A stretch of DNA of 64,000 nucleotides from Saprospirales bacterium (GTDB lineage Bacteria; Bacteroidota; Bacteroidia; Chitinophagales; Saprospiraceae). A program made the translations under genes and the position numbers. This document shows positions 43,410 to 52,093 of the stretch, in pieces; the stretch's first letter is position 1, and every line of letters starts with the position of its first letter. The notes beneath the pieces are model-generated. The model made no database searches and was not told the DNA's origin. It worked only from the letters and a program-made list of their open reading frames with translations. Location of the stretch: contig JADJBL010000045.1 of assembly GCA_016703765.1 (NCBI GenBank), positions 248,001 to 312,000 of the forward strand, read 5' to 3'.

Positions 43410-44876
43410 ATGGCAAAGGCAAACACCTCGCGCGCAGAGGATTACTCGCAATGGTATATCGACATCGTGAAAAAGCCCCAGTTGGCCGACAACTCAGCCG
43501 GGCGCGGTGGTATGGTGATCAAGCCCTACGGTTACGCCATCTGGGAAAAAATGCGCGATCAGCTGGACCGCATGTTTAAGGAAACAGGGCATGTGAACGC
43601 TTATTTTCCCCTGTTTATCCCGAAAAGCTTTCTGAGCAAAGAGGCAGAGCACGTAGAGGGTTTTGCCAAGGAATGCGCCGTGGTGACCCATCACCGCCTG
43701 ATGGCCGACCCGAACGGCGGCGGCCTGATCGTCGACCCTTCCGCCAAACTGGAGGAGGAACTGGTCGTTCGCCCCACATCCGAGACCATCATCTGGAATA
43801 CCTACCGCGACTGGATCAAATCCTATCGCGACCTACCCCTCCTTATCAACCAGTGGGCCAACGTCGTGCGCTGGGAAATGCGCACCCGCTTGTTCCTGCG
43901 AACAACCGAGTTTCTTTGGCAGGAAGGACATACTGCGCACGCTACCCGTCAGGAAGCCGTCGAGGAGGCCCGCAGGATGCAAGAGGTGTATGCGCAATTT
44001 GCAGAGGAATACATGGCCATGCCGGTCATCCAGGGCTATAAGAGCCCGAACGAGCGGTTCGCCGGTGCCGAAGATACCCTGACCATCGAAGCGCTGATGC
44101 AGGACGGCAAAGCCTTGCAGGCGGGAACCTCACATTTTCTGGGGCAAAATTTCGCGAAGGCTTTCGAAGTGGTTTTCCTCAATGAAGAAAATCAGCAAGA
44201 ACTCGTGTGGGCTACTTCCTGGGGCGTTTCCACCCGCCTGGTTGGCGGATTGATCATGACGCACTCCGATGACGAAGGGCTGATCGTGCCGCCGAAACTG
44301 GCGCCCACTCAGGTAGTGATCGTGCCGATCCCGAAGCCGAATCCGGAGTTCGGGGAAGTGGCAGAAAAGATCATGCGCTCGCTCCGGGAACGGGGTATTT
44401 CGGTCAAATACGATCAGGATATGAAAAACCGGCCGGGCTTTAAATTTGCCGAATACGAAATGAAGGGCATCCCGGTGCGCATTGCCTTTGGCCAGCGCGA
44501 CCTCGAAAACAATCAGCTGGAAGTGGCGCGCCGCGACACAAAGGAAAAAACCTCCGTTCCGATCGACGGTATTGCGGCCTATGTGGAAAATCTCCTGAAA
44601 GACATCCAGGACAACCTCTTCAACCGGGCCCTGGAATACCGCAATTCCCATATCACCCGGGTGGACAACTTCGCCGATTTTCAGCAGGTGTTAAAAGAAA
44701 AAGGCGGCTTTATCTCCGCTCATTGGGACGGCACAACCGAAACCGAGCTGAAGATCAAGGAGCAGACCAAGGCCACCATTCGCTGTATCCCCCACAACCT
44801 CGACATGGAAGACGGTGTCTGCGTGCTGACGGGGAAACCGTCGAAGCACCGGGTGTTGTTTGCTATGGCTTATTAA
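43410..44876 (+). CDS. proS: Prolyl-tRNA synthetase, archaeal/eukaryal type
   Basis: 488 residues, with start 43410 after an A-rich leader. It charges tRNA-Pro in the cytoplasm. Class II motifs are visible: the motif-1 region ([20 protein letters not shown]), motif 2 ([20 protein letters not shown] followed by [12 protein letters not shown]), and motif 3 ([20 protein letters not shown]). The anticodon-binding domain contains [20 protein letters not shown]. The protein lacks the bacterial editing insertion and has the C-terminal zinc-binding-like extension (IRCIPHNLD), as is usual in Bacteroidota. Its 5' and 3' flanks both carry GTTGAAGA-type octamer tracts. Confidence 0.97.
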   Translation: MAKANTSRAEDYSQWYIDIVKKPQLADNSAGRGGMVIKPYGYAIWEKMRDQLDRMFKETGHVNAYFPLFIPKSFLSKEAEHVEGFAKECAVVTHHRLMADPNGGGLIVDPSAKLEEELVVRPTSETIIWNTYRDWIKSYRDLPLLINQWANVVRWEMRTRLFLRTTEFLWQEGHTAHATRQEAVEEARRMQEVYAQFAEEYMAMPVIQGYKSPNERFAGAEDTLTIEALMQDGKALQAGTSHFLGQNFAKAFEVVFLNEENQQELVWATSWGVSTRLVGGLIMTHSDDEGLIVPPKLAPTQVVIVPIPKPNPEFGEVAEKIMRSLRERGISVKYDQDMKNRPGFKFAEYEMKGIPVRIAFGQRDLENNQLEVARRDTKEKTSVPIDGIAAYVENLLKDIQDNLFNRALEYRNSHITRVDNFADFQQVLKEKGGFISAHWDGTTETELKIKEQTKATIRCIPHNLDMEDGVCVLTGKPSKHRVLFAMAY

Positions 44877-44988
44877 GAGTTGAAGAGTTGAAGAGTTTAG
44901 AGTTGAAAAGTTTAAATGAAGCCTTTTTGACTTCGTCAAAAAGAACGATTTCAACTTTTTAACTTTTCAACTTTTCAACTTTTCAACT
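44877..44988. repeat. Octamer tracts in inverted orientation around a short hairpin
   Basis: The left tract 44877-44916 (GAGTTGAA/GAGTTTA units) and right tract 44949-44988 (AACTTTTC units) are reverse-complement related. Between them is a perfect 9-bp hairpin (CTTTTTGAC, 44923-44931; GTCAAAAAG, 44935-44943). The right tract encodes the VEKLKS-stop end of the convergent TauE-like protein. Confidence 0.9.
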
Positions 44989-45752
44989 ATAATCTCCGGA
45001 AGGTCGAATAGACTCAAAATTCCTGCAATCACCACAATAACCAGTACCCAATAAGCCACCGTATTGGCTTTGGGGCTTTTGGAGGCATAAGCGGCGGTGA
45101 ACCACCCCCCCAGGGATTGCCCGATGGCGACGATGGCGCCCATTTTCCAGTCGATCATTCCTCGGGCGGCGAAAACGAGGATGGCGATGCCTGTGTAGAT
45201 GGCCACCACGAAGAGCTTGGCGGCGTTGGAATCGGTGAGGCTGAAGCGGGCGCCGAGCACCATGGCTGCCAGGAAAAAGAGCCCCATTCCCATCTGAATA
45301 AATCCGCCGTAAAAGCCGATCGCCAGGAAAGCGGGCACGGCAATCCACCAGTTGGGGCGGCTGGAAAGGTCGGTATTGCGCAGCCAGCGCTCCGGTTTAA
45401 TCACGATAATAAAGAACATCACCACCATCAGGTAGCGGAAGACGAGGATGAATTGCTCGTTGCTCACGACGACCGCCAGGGCAATGCCCCCTAGCGAACC
45501 AAGAGTAGTGATAAGGATATAGGGCCAGCTTCGCCCCAGTTTCAGGCGGTCGTTTTTGTGAAAGGCGGCAACCCCTGCGATACATTGGGTGAAAATGCCG
45601 ATGCGATTGCTGGCGTTGGCGGCATTCCCGGGCAAACCCAGGACCTCCGTGAAAATGGTCAGGGTGATGATTGAACCATTTCCCGCCAGGGTATTAATAA
45701 AGCCGGCAAAAAAGCCGCCCAGGATGGCGATTACGTATTGCCAAAGTTCCAC
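44967..45752 (-). CDS. TauE/SafE-family membrane transporter
   Basis: 261 residues with about eight hydrophobic segments. The N-terminus IAILGGFFAGFINTLAGNGS is the first half of the family repeat, with NAANASNRIGIFTQCIAGVA after it. The second half contains AIGFYGGFIQMGMGLFFLAA and NAAKLFVVAIYTGIAILVFA. The family exports sulfite or sulfonates, or takes up other small anions; the substrate here is unknown. The C-terminal VEKLKS is translated from the octamer tract, which suggests that the original stop lay elsewhere. Confidence 0.88.
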   Translation of the reverse strand: MELWQYVIAILGGFFAGFINTLAGNGSIITLTIFTEVLGLPGNAANASNRIGIFTQCIAGVAAFHKNDRLKLGRSWPYILITTLGSLGGIALAVVVSNEQFILVFRYLMVVMFFIIVIKPERWLRNTDLSSRPNWWIAVPAFLAIGFYGGFIQMGMGLFFLAAMVLGARFSLTDSNAAKLFVVAIYTGIAILVFAARGMIDWKMGAIVAIGQSLGGWFTAAYASKSPKANTVAYWVLVIVVIAGILSLFDLPEIIVEKLKS

Positions 45753-45851
45753 AGTCAGGGGATTTTGACAGAATATTAGTCATTTTTTGTGAATGGCATC
45801 ACTCCTTGCGCTATTTTCAGGTTTTGAACCATCCAATATTTCACCCACGCT

Positions 45852-47333
45852 ATGGAGCATCACGGCATTCTCTCCCTGCTTCCTCCTGTGATTGCGATTG
45901 TTTTGGCAATCTGGACCAGGCAGGTCTATCTTTCCTTGCTGACCGGCGTATGGCTGGGCTGGGTTGTCCTGGCAGACGGCAATTTGCTGACGGGAACATT
46001 CGATACGGTCCAGGGGCTGGTGGATGTATTCAAGGACCCCGGCAATACGCGCACCATCATGTTTTGCGCACTGGTGGGCGCCTTGATCCTTTTTGTACAA
46101 AAATCGGGAGGGGTCGAAGGCTATATACTGCGGGTCAATAAGTGGCTTGGGGCGCTGGCCAAACAAGACCCCAGGCGGGAGCGGATGTGGGTGCAACTGA
46201 TGGCCTGGTTCACCGGGATGATTGTGTTTGTAGAAACGAGCATCTCCCTCCTTACGGTGGGTACGCTTTACCGGCCCTTGTTCGACCGGCTCGGTATTTC
46301 CCGGGAGCGCCTGGCCTACGTGGCTGATTCAACTGCCGCACCTACCTCCATTATCATCCCTTTCAACGGGTGGGGCGCCTTTATTATGGGCTTGTTGGCG
46401 GCCAATGAGATTGCTCACCCTTTCAGCGCGATGTTCGGCGCGATGTCCTATAATTTTTATCCGTTTATCGCCATCACGCTGGTTTTGATCACAATCCTCA
46501 CAGGGAAGGATATCGGCCTCATGCGGAAAGCGGAGAAAAGGGTAAAGGAAACCGGGGCCTTGCACTTTGAAGGTTCCGAGCCCATGATGGCGGATGAGCT
46601 ACTTCAGGTAGAGGTAAAAGAGGGCGTCAAGCCGAGGGCTTTCAATATGGTGATCCCGATCGCGGTGATGGTGGTCATGATGCCGGTGGTGCTGGCTTAT
46701 ACCGGATGGGGAAGCGCTCCGGAAGCCCAAGGCTTTCTGGAAAAGTTGATGGCGGCTATAGGCAATGGATCCGGATCGACAGCCGTGCTGATGGCAGTGC
46801 TGACCTCCCTTATGGTCTCCATGATGTTATATTGGACTCCGGGGATATTCACGCTCCCCGCAATGATCGATATCACCCTTAAAGGCATTTCCGGTTTGAT
46901 GCCGCTGGCATTGCTGATGCTGCTCGCATTTGCGATCAGCGGGGTTTGCAACGCCCTGCACACCGGGGGGTATGTAGCGGAAATGACCAGATCCTGGCTT
47001 TCTCCCGGCCTGGCCCCATTTCTCGTATTTCTCGTGAGCTGCTTTATCGCCTTTGCAACGGGCACTTCCTGGGGCACTTTTGCGATCATGATGGGCATTG
47101 CCATTCCGATGGCCAGGGAACTGGATGCCAATATGCTGATGGTGATTGCCGCCGTCATGAGTGGAGGCGTATTCGGGGATCACTGCTCTCCTATTTCCGA
47201 TACCACGATTCTGGCCTCGATGGCTTCCGCCACCGACCATATCGACCACGTCCGGACGCAGATGCCCTATGCCTTGCTGGCAGGGGGGCTGACCGCGCTC
47301 GGGTATTTGGGGTTTGGGTTGTTGGGTAGTTAG
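45852..47333 (+). CDS. NhaC-family Na+/H+ antiporter
   Basis: 493 residues with about twelve membrane helices. The NhaC/ion-transporter pattern is visible in LLPPVIAIVLAIWTRQVYLS and GMIVFVETSISLLTVGTLYR. Further on are VADSTAAPTSIIIPFNGWGA, then SCFIAFATGTSWGTFAIMMG and GVFGDHCSPISDTTILASMA. The last two blocks carry the polar residues thought to line the ion path. It exchanges cytoplasmic sodium for protons. It is divergent from the TauE-like gene with about 100 bp between them and is probably monocistronic. Related proteins may exchange organic acids, so the substrate is not certain. Confidence 0.9.
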   Translation: MEHHGILSLLPPVIAIVLAIWTRQVYLSLLTGVWLGWVVLADGNLLTGTFDTVQGLVDVFKDPGNTRTIMFCALVGALILFVQKSGGVEGYILRVNKWLGALAKQDPRRERMWVQLMAWFTGMIVFVETSISLLTVGTLYRPLFDRLGISRERLAYVADSTAAPTSIIIPFNGWGAFIMGLLAANEIAHPFSAMFGAMSYNFYPFIAITLVLITILTGKDIGLMRKAEKRVKETGALHFEGSEPMMADELLQVEVKEGVKPRAFNMVIPIAVMVVMMPVVLAYTGWGSAPEAQGFLEKLMAAIGNGSGSTAVLMAVLTSLMVSMMLYWTPGIFTLPAMIDITLKGISGLMPLALLMLLAFAISGVCNALHTGGYVAEMTRSWLSPGLAPFLVFLVSCFIAFATGTSWGTFAIMMGIAIPMARELDANMLMVIAAVMSGGVFGDHCSPISDTTILASMASATDHIDHVRTQMPYALLAGGLTALGYLGFGLLGS

Positions 47334-47346
47334 GTTGTTGGTGGAA

Positions 47347-48993
47347 TTACTTCTTTAGCAATTTCTGGTATTTGGCCGGATCATCCAACAGCCCGATCGC
47401 ATCCTTGATCTCCTGGTCATTGCGCAGGCCGATCTGGATCTTTCCATTCTGGAAGTAGTAGCGGGAAGCGACGTCTTTTTCGATCCGGTCGATCAGAACG
47501 GCTTTATTTCGCTCCAGTTCGAGTTTTTTGGCTTCGGCGAGCTGTTTTTGAAGGGCAGCGGCCGTGAAATCTTTTTCGTAGCCATCCTTTTTTGCCTGTT
47601 CGATCGCTTTTTCGAGAAGCTTATCGGTTTCCGTCTGGTACTGGAAATTGCGCTCTGCCAGATAGGCCTTGAAGCCATCCCAGTTGGTGAAATGGAAAGC
47701 TTTCAGATCGGCGATGGTATCGATATCGAGGACGTATTCGGTGACGTAGTCGAAGATCAGAAATTGACTTTCCAGGGCCTTGACAAGGGGAGCTTGTTCT
47801 GCGGCGCCGGCAGCCACATCGGGCGCCACGCCGCCGCCATCGAGCACGACCCGCCCGGCGCGGGTTGTGAAACGAGCCCTGCGATCGTCTGAAATATCCA
47901 CCGGCTCGCCTTCCTTGTACTCTACGCTTTGGATACATCTCCCGCTGGGGATATAATATTTGGAAGTCGTCATTTTGAGCCTGGAGTTATATCCGATGTC
48001 AATCGTGTTCTGTACGAGGCCTTTTCCGTAGGAACGCTGGCCGAGCAAAACGCCGCGGTCGTAATCCTGGATCACTCCGGAGACGATTTCGGAGGCGGAA
48101 GCGGATTTGTCGTTGATGAGCACCACCAGTGGTATTTCCAAATCGACAGGAGGGTTGAGGGTTTTGAAGGCGCGGTCCCAATCGCGGACCTTGCCTTTGG
48201 TGGTCACCACGACCTCTCCTTTGGGAATAAACACGTTGCAGACATTAACCGCCTCGTGGAGCAGGCCCCCGCCATTGCTCCGCAGGTCGAAGATGACACC
48301 TTTCAGGTCGTAGTCCTCTTTCAGGTCGCTCAGGGCCTTGGCCACATTTTTCCCCGCTTCCTGGGTAAAAGTGGTCAGGGCGATATAGCCGATATGTTCG
48401 GATACCATGCCGTAGTATGGGACATTGGGGATTTTGACCTCCTCCCGGGCCAGGCTCACGGTAAATTCCTTGTCTTTCCCTCCTTTCATGGGCCGGCTCA
48501 GGGTGACCGAAAGCTCGGTGCCCGACACGCCTGCGACGATGGTATTGATATCCTCGGGGGTTTTGCCTTTGGTAGACCTTCCTTCGATGGCGATGATCTG
48601 GTCGCCGGCTTTGAGGCCCGCGTTGGCAGCGGGGGAGTTTTCATAAACCTCGATCATGGTGACATAATCACGCACCAGGTCGATATGGGCGCCAAAGCCG
48701 TTATAGCGGCCTTCGGTAAGCATGCGGTAGCTCTCGATCTGGGCTTCGGTGATATAATTGGTATAGGGGTCGAGGGAATTCATCATAGCGTCGATGCCGG
48801 TGCGCATCAGACGGGATGGGTCGAGATCGTCGACGTAATTGGTGTTGAGGGTTTTATATAGATTGATGAAAATTTCGATGTTCTTGGAGATCTCGAATTC
48901 GTTGCCCCAGGGCGCCCGGGGAGTAAAGGACAGGCCGGCTACTACGATAATAAGGAATGCGATCAGGCGGAGGGAGAGCAGTTTGGACTTCAT
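47347..48993 (-). CDS. S41-family C-terminal processing protease
   Basis: 548 residues. An N-terminal signal anchor (residues 1-24) is followed by the tail-specific protease helix region (SRLMRTGIDAMMNSLDPYTN), then a PDZ domain (about 80-175; YENSPAANAGLKAGDQIIAI). The protease core has GVIFDLRSNGGGLLHEAVNV, the nucleophile Ser in NDKSASASEIVSGVIQD, and the general-base Lys in GQRSYGKGLVQNT. The protease cleaves unstructured C-termini of periplasmic proteins. A long C-terminal helical extension (QKQLAEAKKLELERNKAVLI) is typical of Bacteroidota members. Confidence 0.94.
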   Translation of the reverse strand: MKSKLLSLRLIAFLIIVVAGLSFTPRAPWGNEFEISKNIEIFINLYKTLNTNYVDDLDPSRLMRTGIDAMMNSLDPYTNYITEAQIESYRMLTEGRYNGFGAHIDLVRDYVTMIEVYENSPAANAGLKAGDQIIAIEGRSTKGKTPEDINTIVAGVSGTELSVTLSRPMKGGKDKEFTVSLAREEVKIPNVPYYGMVSEHIGYIALTTFTQEAGKNVAKALSDLKEDYDLKGVIFDLRSNGGGLLHEAVNVCNVFIPKGEVVVTTKGKVRDWDRAFKTLNPPVDLEIPLVVLINDKSASASEIVSGVIQDYDRGVLLGQRSYGKGLVQNTIDIGYNSRLKMTTSKYYIPSGRCIQSVEYKEGEPVDISDDRRARFTTRAGRVVLDGGGVAPDVAAGAAEQAPLVKALESQFLIFDYVTEYVLDIDTIADLKAFHFTNWDGFKAYLAERNFQYQTETDKLLEKAIEQAKKDGYEKDFTAAALQKQLAEAKKLELERNKAVLIDRIEKDVASRYYFQNGKIQIGLRNDQEIKDAIGLLDDPAKYQKLLKK

Positions 48994-49071
48994 TGTTGCT
49001 ATTTAAAATTTAACGGTATACCATAAACGCAAACAGACCGGGGATCATGCCCGAAGTTGCAAATTTTCCCT

Positions 49072-49843
49072 TCAAACGGCGTTTGCTATAAATTGACGGA
49101 CAAGTTCAAGCAGTTCCTTCGGCGCATCGGCGTGTACCCAATGGCCGGCGCCGGGAATGGTTGCCAGGCGCGCATTGGGAAATAATTCGAGGATACCCGG
49201 CCAGTCCTCATCCAGAATGTAACGGGACTTTTCTCCGCGGATGAACAAGGTCGGGCCTTCAAATGGGGTATCGCTTTTCAGTTCGACCAGAATATCGGCG
49301 TATTGGTCTTTTAGAACGGGCAGGTTCATTTTCCAGTGATAAACTCCGTCTTTGGAGCGGGAGAGATTTTTCATCAGGAACTGGATCACGCCGTATTCGC
49401 TCATATGTCCCCTCAGATGAGCCTCCACTTGTTCCCGCTCCGTGACGGTAGAGAGATCAATCGACAGCAAGGCCTCGAAAATGGGCTCATGTCCGCTGGC
49501 ATATGCTTTGGGGCCAATATCGACCACGACGAGTTTGCCTACTTTTTCAGCATGTTGCAGGGCAAACTGCATGGCGGCTTTCCCCCCCATGGAATGTCCG
49601 ATCAGGTGGGTATGGTGTATCCAGTTGTACTCCATAAAGTAAGCCAGATCGTCGGCCATGGCCTGGAAATTGTGTTCCGGAAAATGCGGTGAACGGCCGT
49701 GGTTCCTTTGATCTATCAGAAAAACCTGATAGTCCTCGCCGAGCATCTTCCCCTACGGTTTGCCAGTTGTCGAGGGCGCCAAACAGACCGTGCAATACAA
49801 TGACCGGGTCGCCGTGGCCTATGATTTTGTGGTGTAATTCCAT
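49072..49843 (-). CDS. Alpha/beta hydrolase, YbfF-like esterase (frameshifted)
   Basis: About 257 residues when repaired. The N-terminal part from 49843 reads MELHHKIIGHGDPVIVLHGL with the HGLFGALDNW oxyanion region. At a C-run (+ strand 49750-49753, one base too many) the frame changes and the chain goes on as KMLGEDYQVFLIDQRNHGRS. It then has the nucleophile elbow LIGHSMGGKAAMQFA, the acid region LFIRGEKSRYI and the catalytic His in IPGAGHWVHADAPKELL. This is the complete Ser-Asp-His set of a small carboxylesterase. Without repair a caller would find only 49072-49746. Confidence 0.87.
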
Positions 49844-49859
49844 TCATTGGTTTTTAAGT

Positions 49860-49905
49860 TTTTAAGGGTATAAGTTTTTGAAGCCAAAAACTTATACCCT
49901 TAAAA
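49860..49905. repeat. Perfect 21-bp palindrome with a 4-base loop
   Basis: Arms 49860-49880 and 49885-49905 (TTTTAAGGGTATAAG...) pair without mismatch around AAGC. AT-rich, with partial repeats of TTTTTAAG outside. It lies between two leftward genes; it could act as a terminator for neither strand in the classic GC-rich way. Confidence 0.9.
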
Positions 49906-49919
49906 CTCATAAACTAACC

Positions 49920-50705
49920 TTAAAGACTCCGGGTTCTCCCCCCATCCACCGGCAGGTTGATGCCGGAGATATAGGCAGCAGCGGGAGAAGCGAGGAAGCC
50001 TGCGGCGGCTGCCACCTCAGCCGGAGAGGCGAAACGGCCGAGGGGGATCTCCAATTTCATTTCCTGCATGATCTCCTCGACGGAAAGGCCGGTTTTTTGA
50101 GATTTGGAAAGGACCAGATCCTGCAAGCGGTCGGTATGCGTAGCTCCCGGCAGGATGTTGTTGACCGTGATGCCGTAGGGGCCTAATTCGTTTGCGAGTG
50201 TTTTGGCCCAGTTGGCCACCGCGGCGCGGATCGTATTGGAAACACCCAGATTGTCCAGAGGTTGTTTTACGGAGGTAGAAATAATGTTGATAATGCGGCC
50301 GTAGCCATCCTGGATCATCCCCCTGGAAAGAACCTGCACCAGGAGGTGGTTGCAAATCAGATGGTTGTTAAACGCGGAGAGAAAGGCAGCCGAATCCGCT
50401 TCCATGATGGGTCCGCCCGGAGGCCCTCCGGTATTGTTGATCAAAATGTGGATCGGCTTTTCCGATGACAGCCCCGTAACCTTGCGGTGGAGATCGTGGG
50501 GGTCGGTAAAGTCGGCAACCAGAAATTCGTGCTGCTGCCCCCGGGAGCGATCGAGTTCGCCCAGGGCAAGCGCGAGGCGGTTTGCGTCGCGGGCGACGAG
50601 GGTCACGTTGGCGCCCAGTTGGGAAAGCTCGATCGCGATGGCACGGCCAATGCCTTTGCTGCCTCCGGAAACCAGCGCATTTTTATGAAGCAGGTTAATA
50701 TCCAT
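49920..50705 (-). CDS. Short-chain dehydrogenase/reductase lacking the YxxxK motif
   Basis: 261 residues. The Rossmann motifs are normal: NALVSGGSKGIGRAIAIELS (TGxxxGxG type) and ILINNTGGPPGGPI (NNAG position). In the active site the Ser is present (IISTSVKQPLDNLGVSNTIR), but where YxxxK is expected the text reads SNTIRAAVANWAKTLANELG, so the catalytic Tyr and Lys are replaced. The C-terminus has GPYGITVNNILPGATHTDRL, FASPAEVAAAAGFLASPAAA and YISGINLPVDGGRTRSL. A subgroup of bacterial SDRs shows the same LSNTxR sequence, so this is a family trait rather than damage. Its reaction is unknown. Confidence 0.88.
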   Translation of the reverse strand: MDINLLHKNALVSGGSKGIGRAIAIELSQLGANVTLVARDANRLALALGELDRSRGQQHEFLVADFTDPHDLHRKVTGLSSEKPIHILINNTGGPPGGPIMEADSAAFLSAFNNHLICNHLLVQVLSRGMIQDGYGRIINIISTSVKQPLDNLGVSNTIRAAVANWAKTLANELGPYGITVNNILPGATHTDRLQDLVLSKSQKTGLSVEEIMQEMKLEIPLGRFASPAEVAAAAGFLASPAAAYISGINLPVDGGRTRSL

Positions 50706-50794
50706 AAGAAGAGTTACTTTGTACAGGTACGAACTTAGTCAGATATTTCTATTTTTAGGATCGAGTTTTCTTTTTTTCATAAAACAAATAAGCC

Positions 50795-51313
50795 ATGCCC
50801 GTAGCCAAGCCTTTCAGCCTCAAACAATGGATAGATGAACACCGGCATCTATTAAAGCCGCCGGTGGGCAATCAGCAGGTTTACAAAGGAAACGACGACT
50901 ACATCGTCATGATCGTAGGCGGCCCGAACGGGCGAAAGGATTATCACTGGGAAGACGGGGAGGAACTGTTCTATCAACTGGAAGGAGATATTACCCTCAA
51001 GATTATCCAGGAGGACGGCAAACCGGAGGATATCACGATCCGGGAAGGCGATATGTTCCTGCTGCCGCCGCGCATCCCGCATTCTCCCCAACGGCCCGCC
51101 AATACAGTGGGCCTGGTCATCGAGCGCTACCGCAAGCCGGGGGAAACCGATAAACTCATGTGGTTTTGCGAATCCTGCAACCATAAATTGCACGAAGCAG
51201 TATTCGAAATGAAGGATATTGTCAGCGAACTCCCTGTGATCATGAACCATTTTATGGATTCGGAAGAATTGCGCACCTGCAAAAAATGCGGGTCCGTAAT
51301 GCAACGGGTTTAA
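50795..51313 (+). CDS. nbaC: 3-Hydroxyanthranilate 3,4-dioxygenase
   Basis: 172 residues, full length for the bacterial cupin form. The iron ligands are visible in GPNGRKDYHWEDGEELFYQL (His, Glu) and LPPRIPHSPQRPANTVGLVI (His); VIERYRKPGETDKLMWFCES carries the substrate Arg/Glu region. The C-terminal rubredoxin-like iron site is CESCNHK and CKKCGSV (four Cys). The enzyme opens the ring of 3-hydroxyanthranilate in the kynurenine route to quinolinate/NAD or in tryptophan degradation. No other kynurenine gene is in the window. It lies 9 bp upstream of the LpxH-like gene, possibly in one transcript. Confidence 0.94.
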   Translation: MPVAKPFSLKQWIDEHRHLLKPPVGNQQVYKGNDDYIVMIVGGPNGRKDYHWEDGEELFYQLEGDITLKIIQEDGKPEDITIREGDMFLLPPRIPHSPQRPANTVGLVIERYRKPGETDKLMWFCESCNHKLHEAVFEMKDIVSELPVIMNHFMDSEELRTCKKCGSVMQRV

Positions 51314-51322
51314 ACCAGCAGG

Positions 51323-52093
51323 ATGCCAAAAAAGACCTTTTTCGCCAGCGATTTTCACCTGGGCGCCCGGGGGCGACTGCCCAGCGCCGAAAGGGAAAAA
51401 CAGATCGTCCGCTGGCTCGACCAGATCCGCGACGAAGCAGAGGCGCTTTACCTGATCGGCGATCTGTTTGATTTTTGGTTTGAATACAAAACCGTCATCC
51501 CCAAGGGATTTCTTCGCCTCCAGGGCAAATTGACCGAATGGCGGGAGGCGGGCATCCCGGTGTATTTTTTTACGGGCAACCACGATATGTGGATGTTCCG
51601 GTATTTCGAGGAGGAACTGGGCATTCCCGTCTTCCGGGAGCCCATCGTCCGCGAAATCGGGGGAAAGGTGTTTTTTATCGGCCATGGAGATGGGCTCGGT
51701 CCGGGCGACCGGGGTTATAAATTCATTAAACGCGTATTCGCCAACCCCATTGCGCAATGGGCTTTCAGGTGGATCCATCCCGATATCGGCATAGGGATCG
51801 CCAATTTCTGGTCGCGCAGCAGCCGGGAGGCCAACCGCGACGCAAAAACCTTTCTCGGCCCCGACAAAGAATGGCTCGTGACCTATTCCAACGAACAACT
51901 AGACACCCGCCCCGCCGATTATTACATCTTCGGGCATCGCCACCTCCCCATCGATTACACGCTAAAAAATGGAACGAGTCGTTACATCAATCTGGGGGAC
52001 TGGACTGATTTCAATTCCTTTGCAGTATATGATGGAACAGATCTGCAACTTTCTTTTTTCGAAAATCCGCAAGGCCGCGCCTTTCCTTACTAA
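51323..52093 (+). CDS. UDP-2,3-diacylglucosamine diphosphatase-like metallophosphoesterase
   Basis: 256 residues. The five metallophosphoesterase blocks are present: ASDFHLGA (DxH), YLIGDLFDFWFE (GDxxD), FFTGNHDMWMF (GNHD), FFIGHGDGLG (GHxD/GHGD) and YYIFGHRHLPIDY (GHxH). The spacing and the IHPDIGIGIANFWSRSSREA stretch match LpxH-type enzymes of Bacteroidota, which hydrolyse UDP-diacylglucosamine to lipid X in lipid A synthesis at the inner membrane. It follows the dioxygenase gene by 9 bp, and the next gene begins inside its 3' end. Confidence 0.88.
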   Translation: MPKKTFFASDFHLGARGRLPSAEREKQIVRWLDQIRDEAEALYLIGDLFDFWFEYKTVIPKGFLRLQGKLTEWREAGIPVYFFTGNHDMWMFRYFEEELGIPVFREPIVREIGGKVFFIGHGDGLGPGDRGYKFIKRVFANPIAQWAFRWIHPDIGIGIANFWSRSSREANRDAKTFLGPDKEWLVTYSNEQLDTRPADYYIFGHRHLPIDYTLKNGTSRYINLGDWTDFNSFAVYDGTDLQLSFFENPQGRAFPY

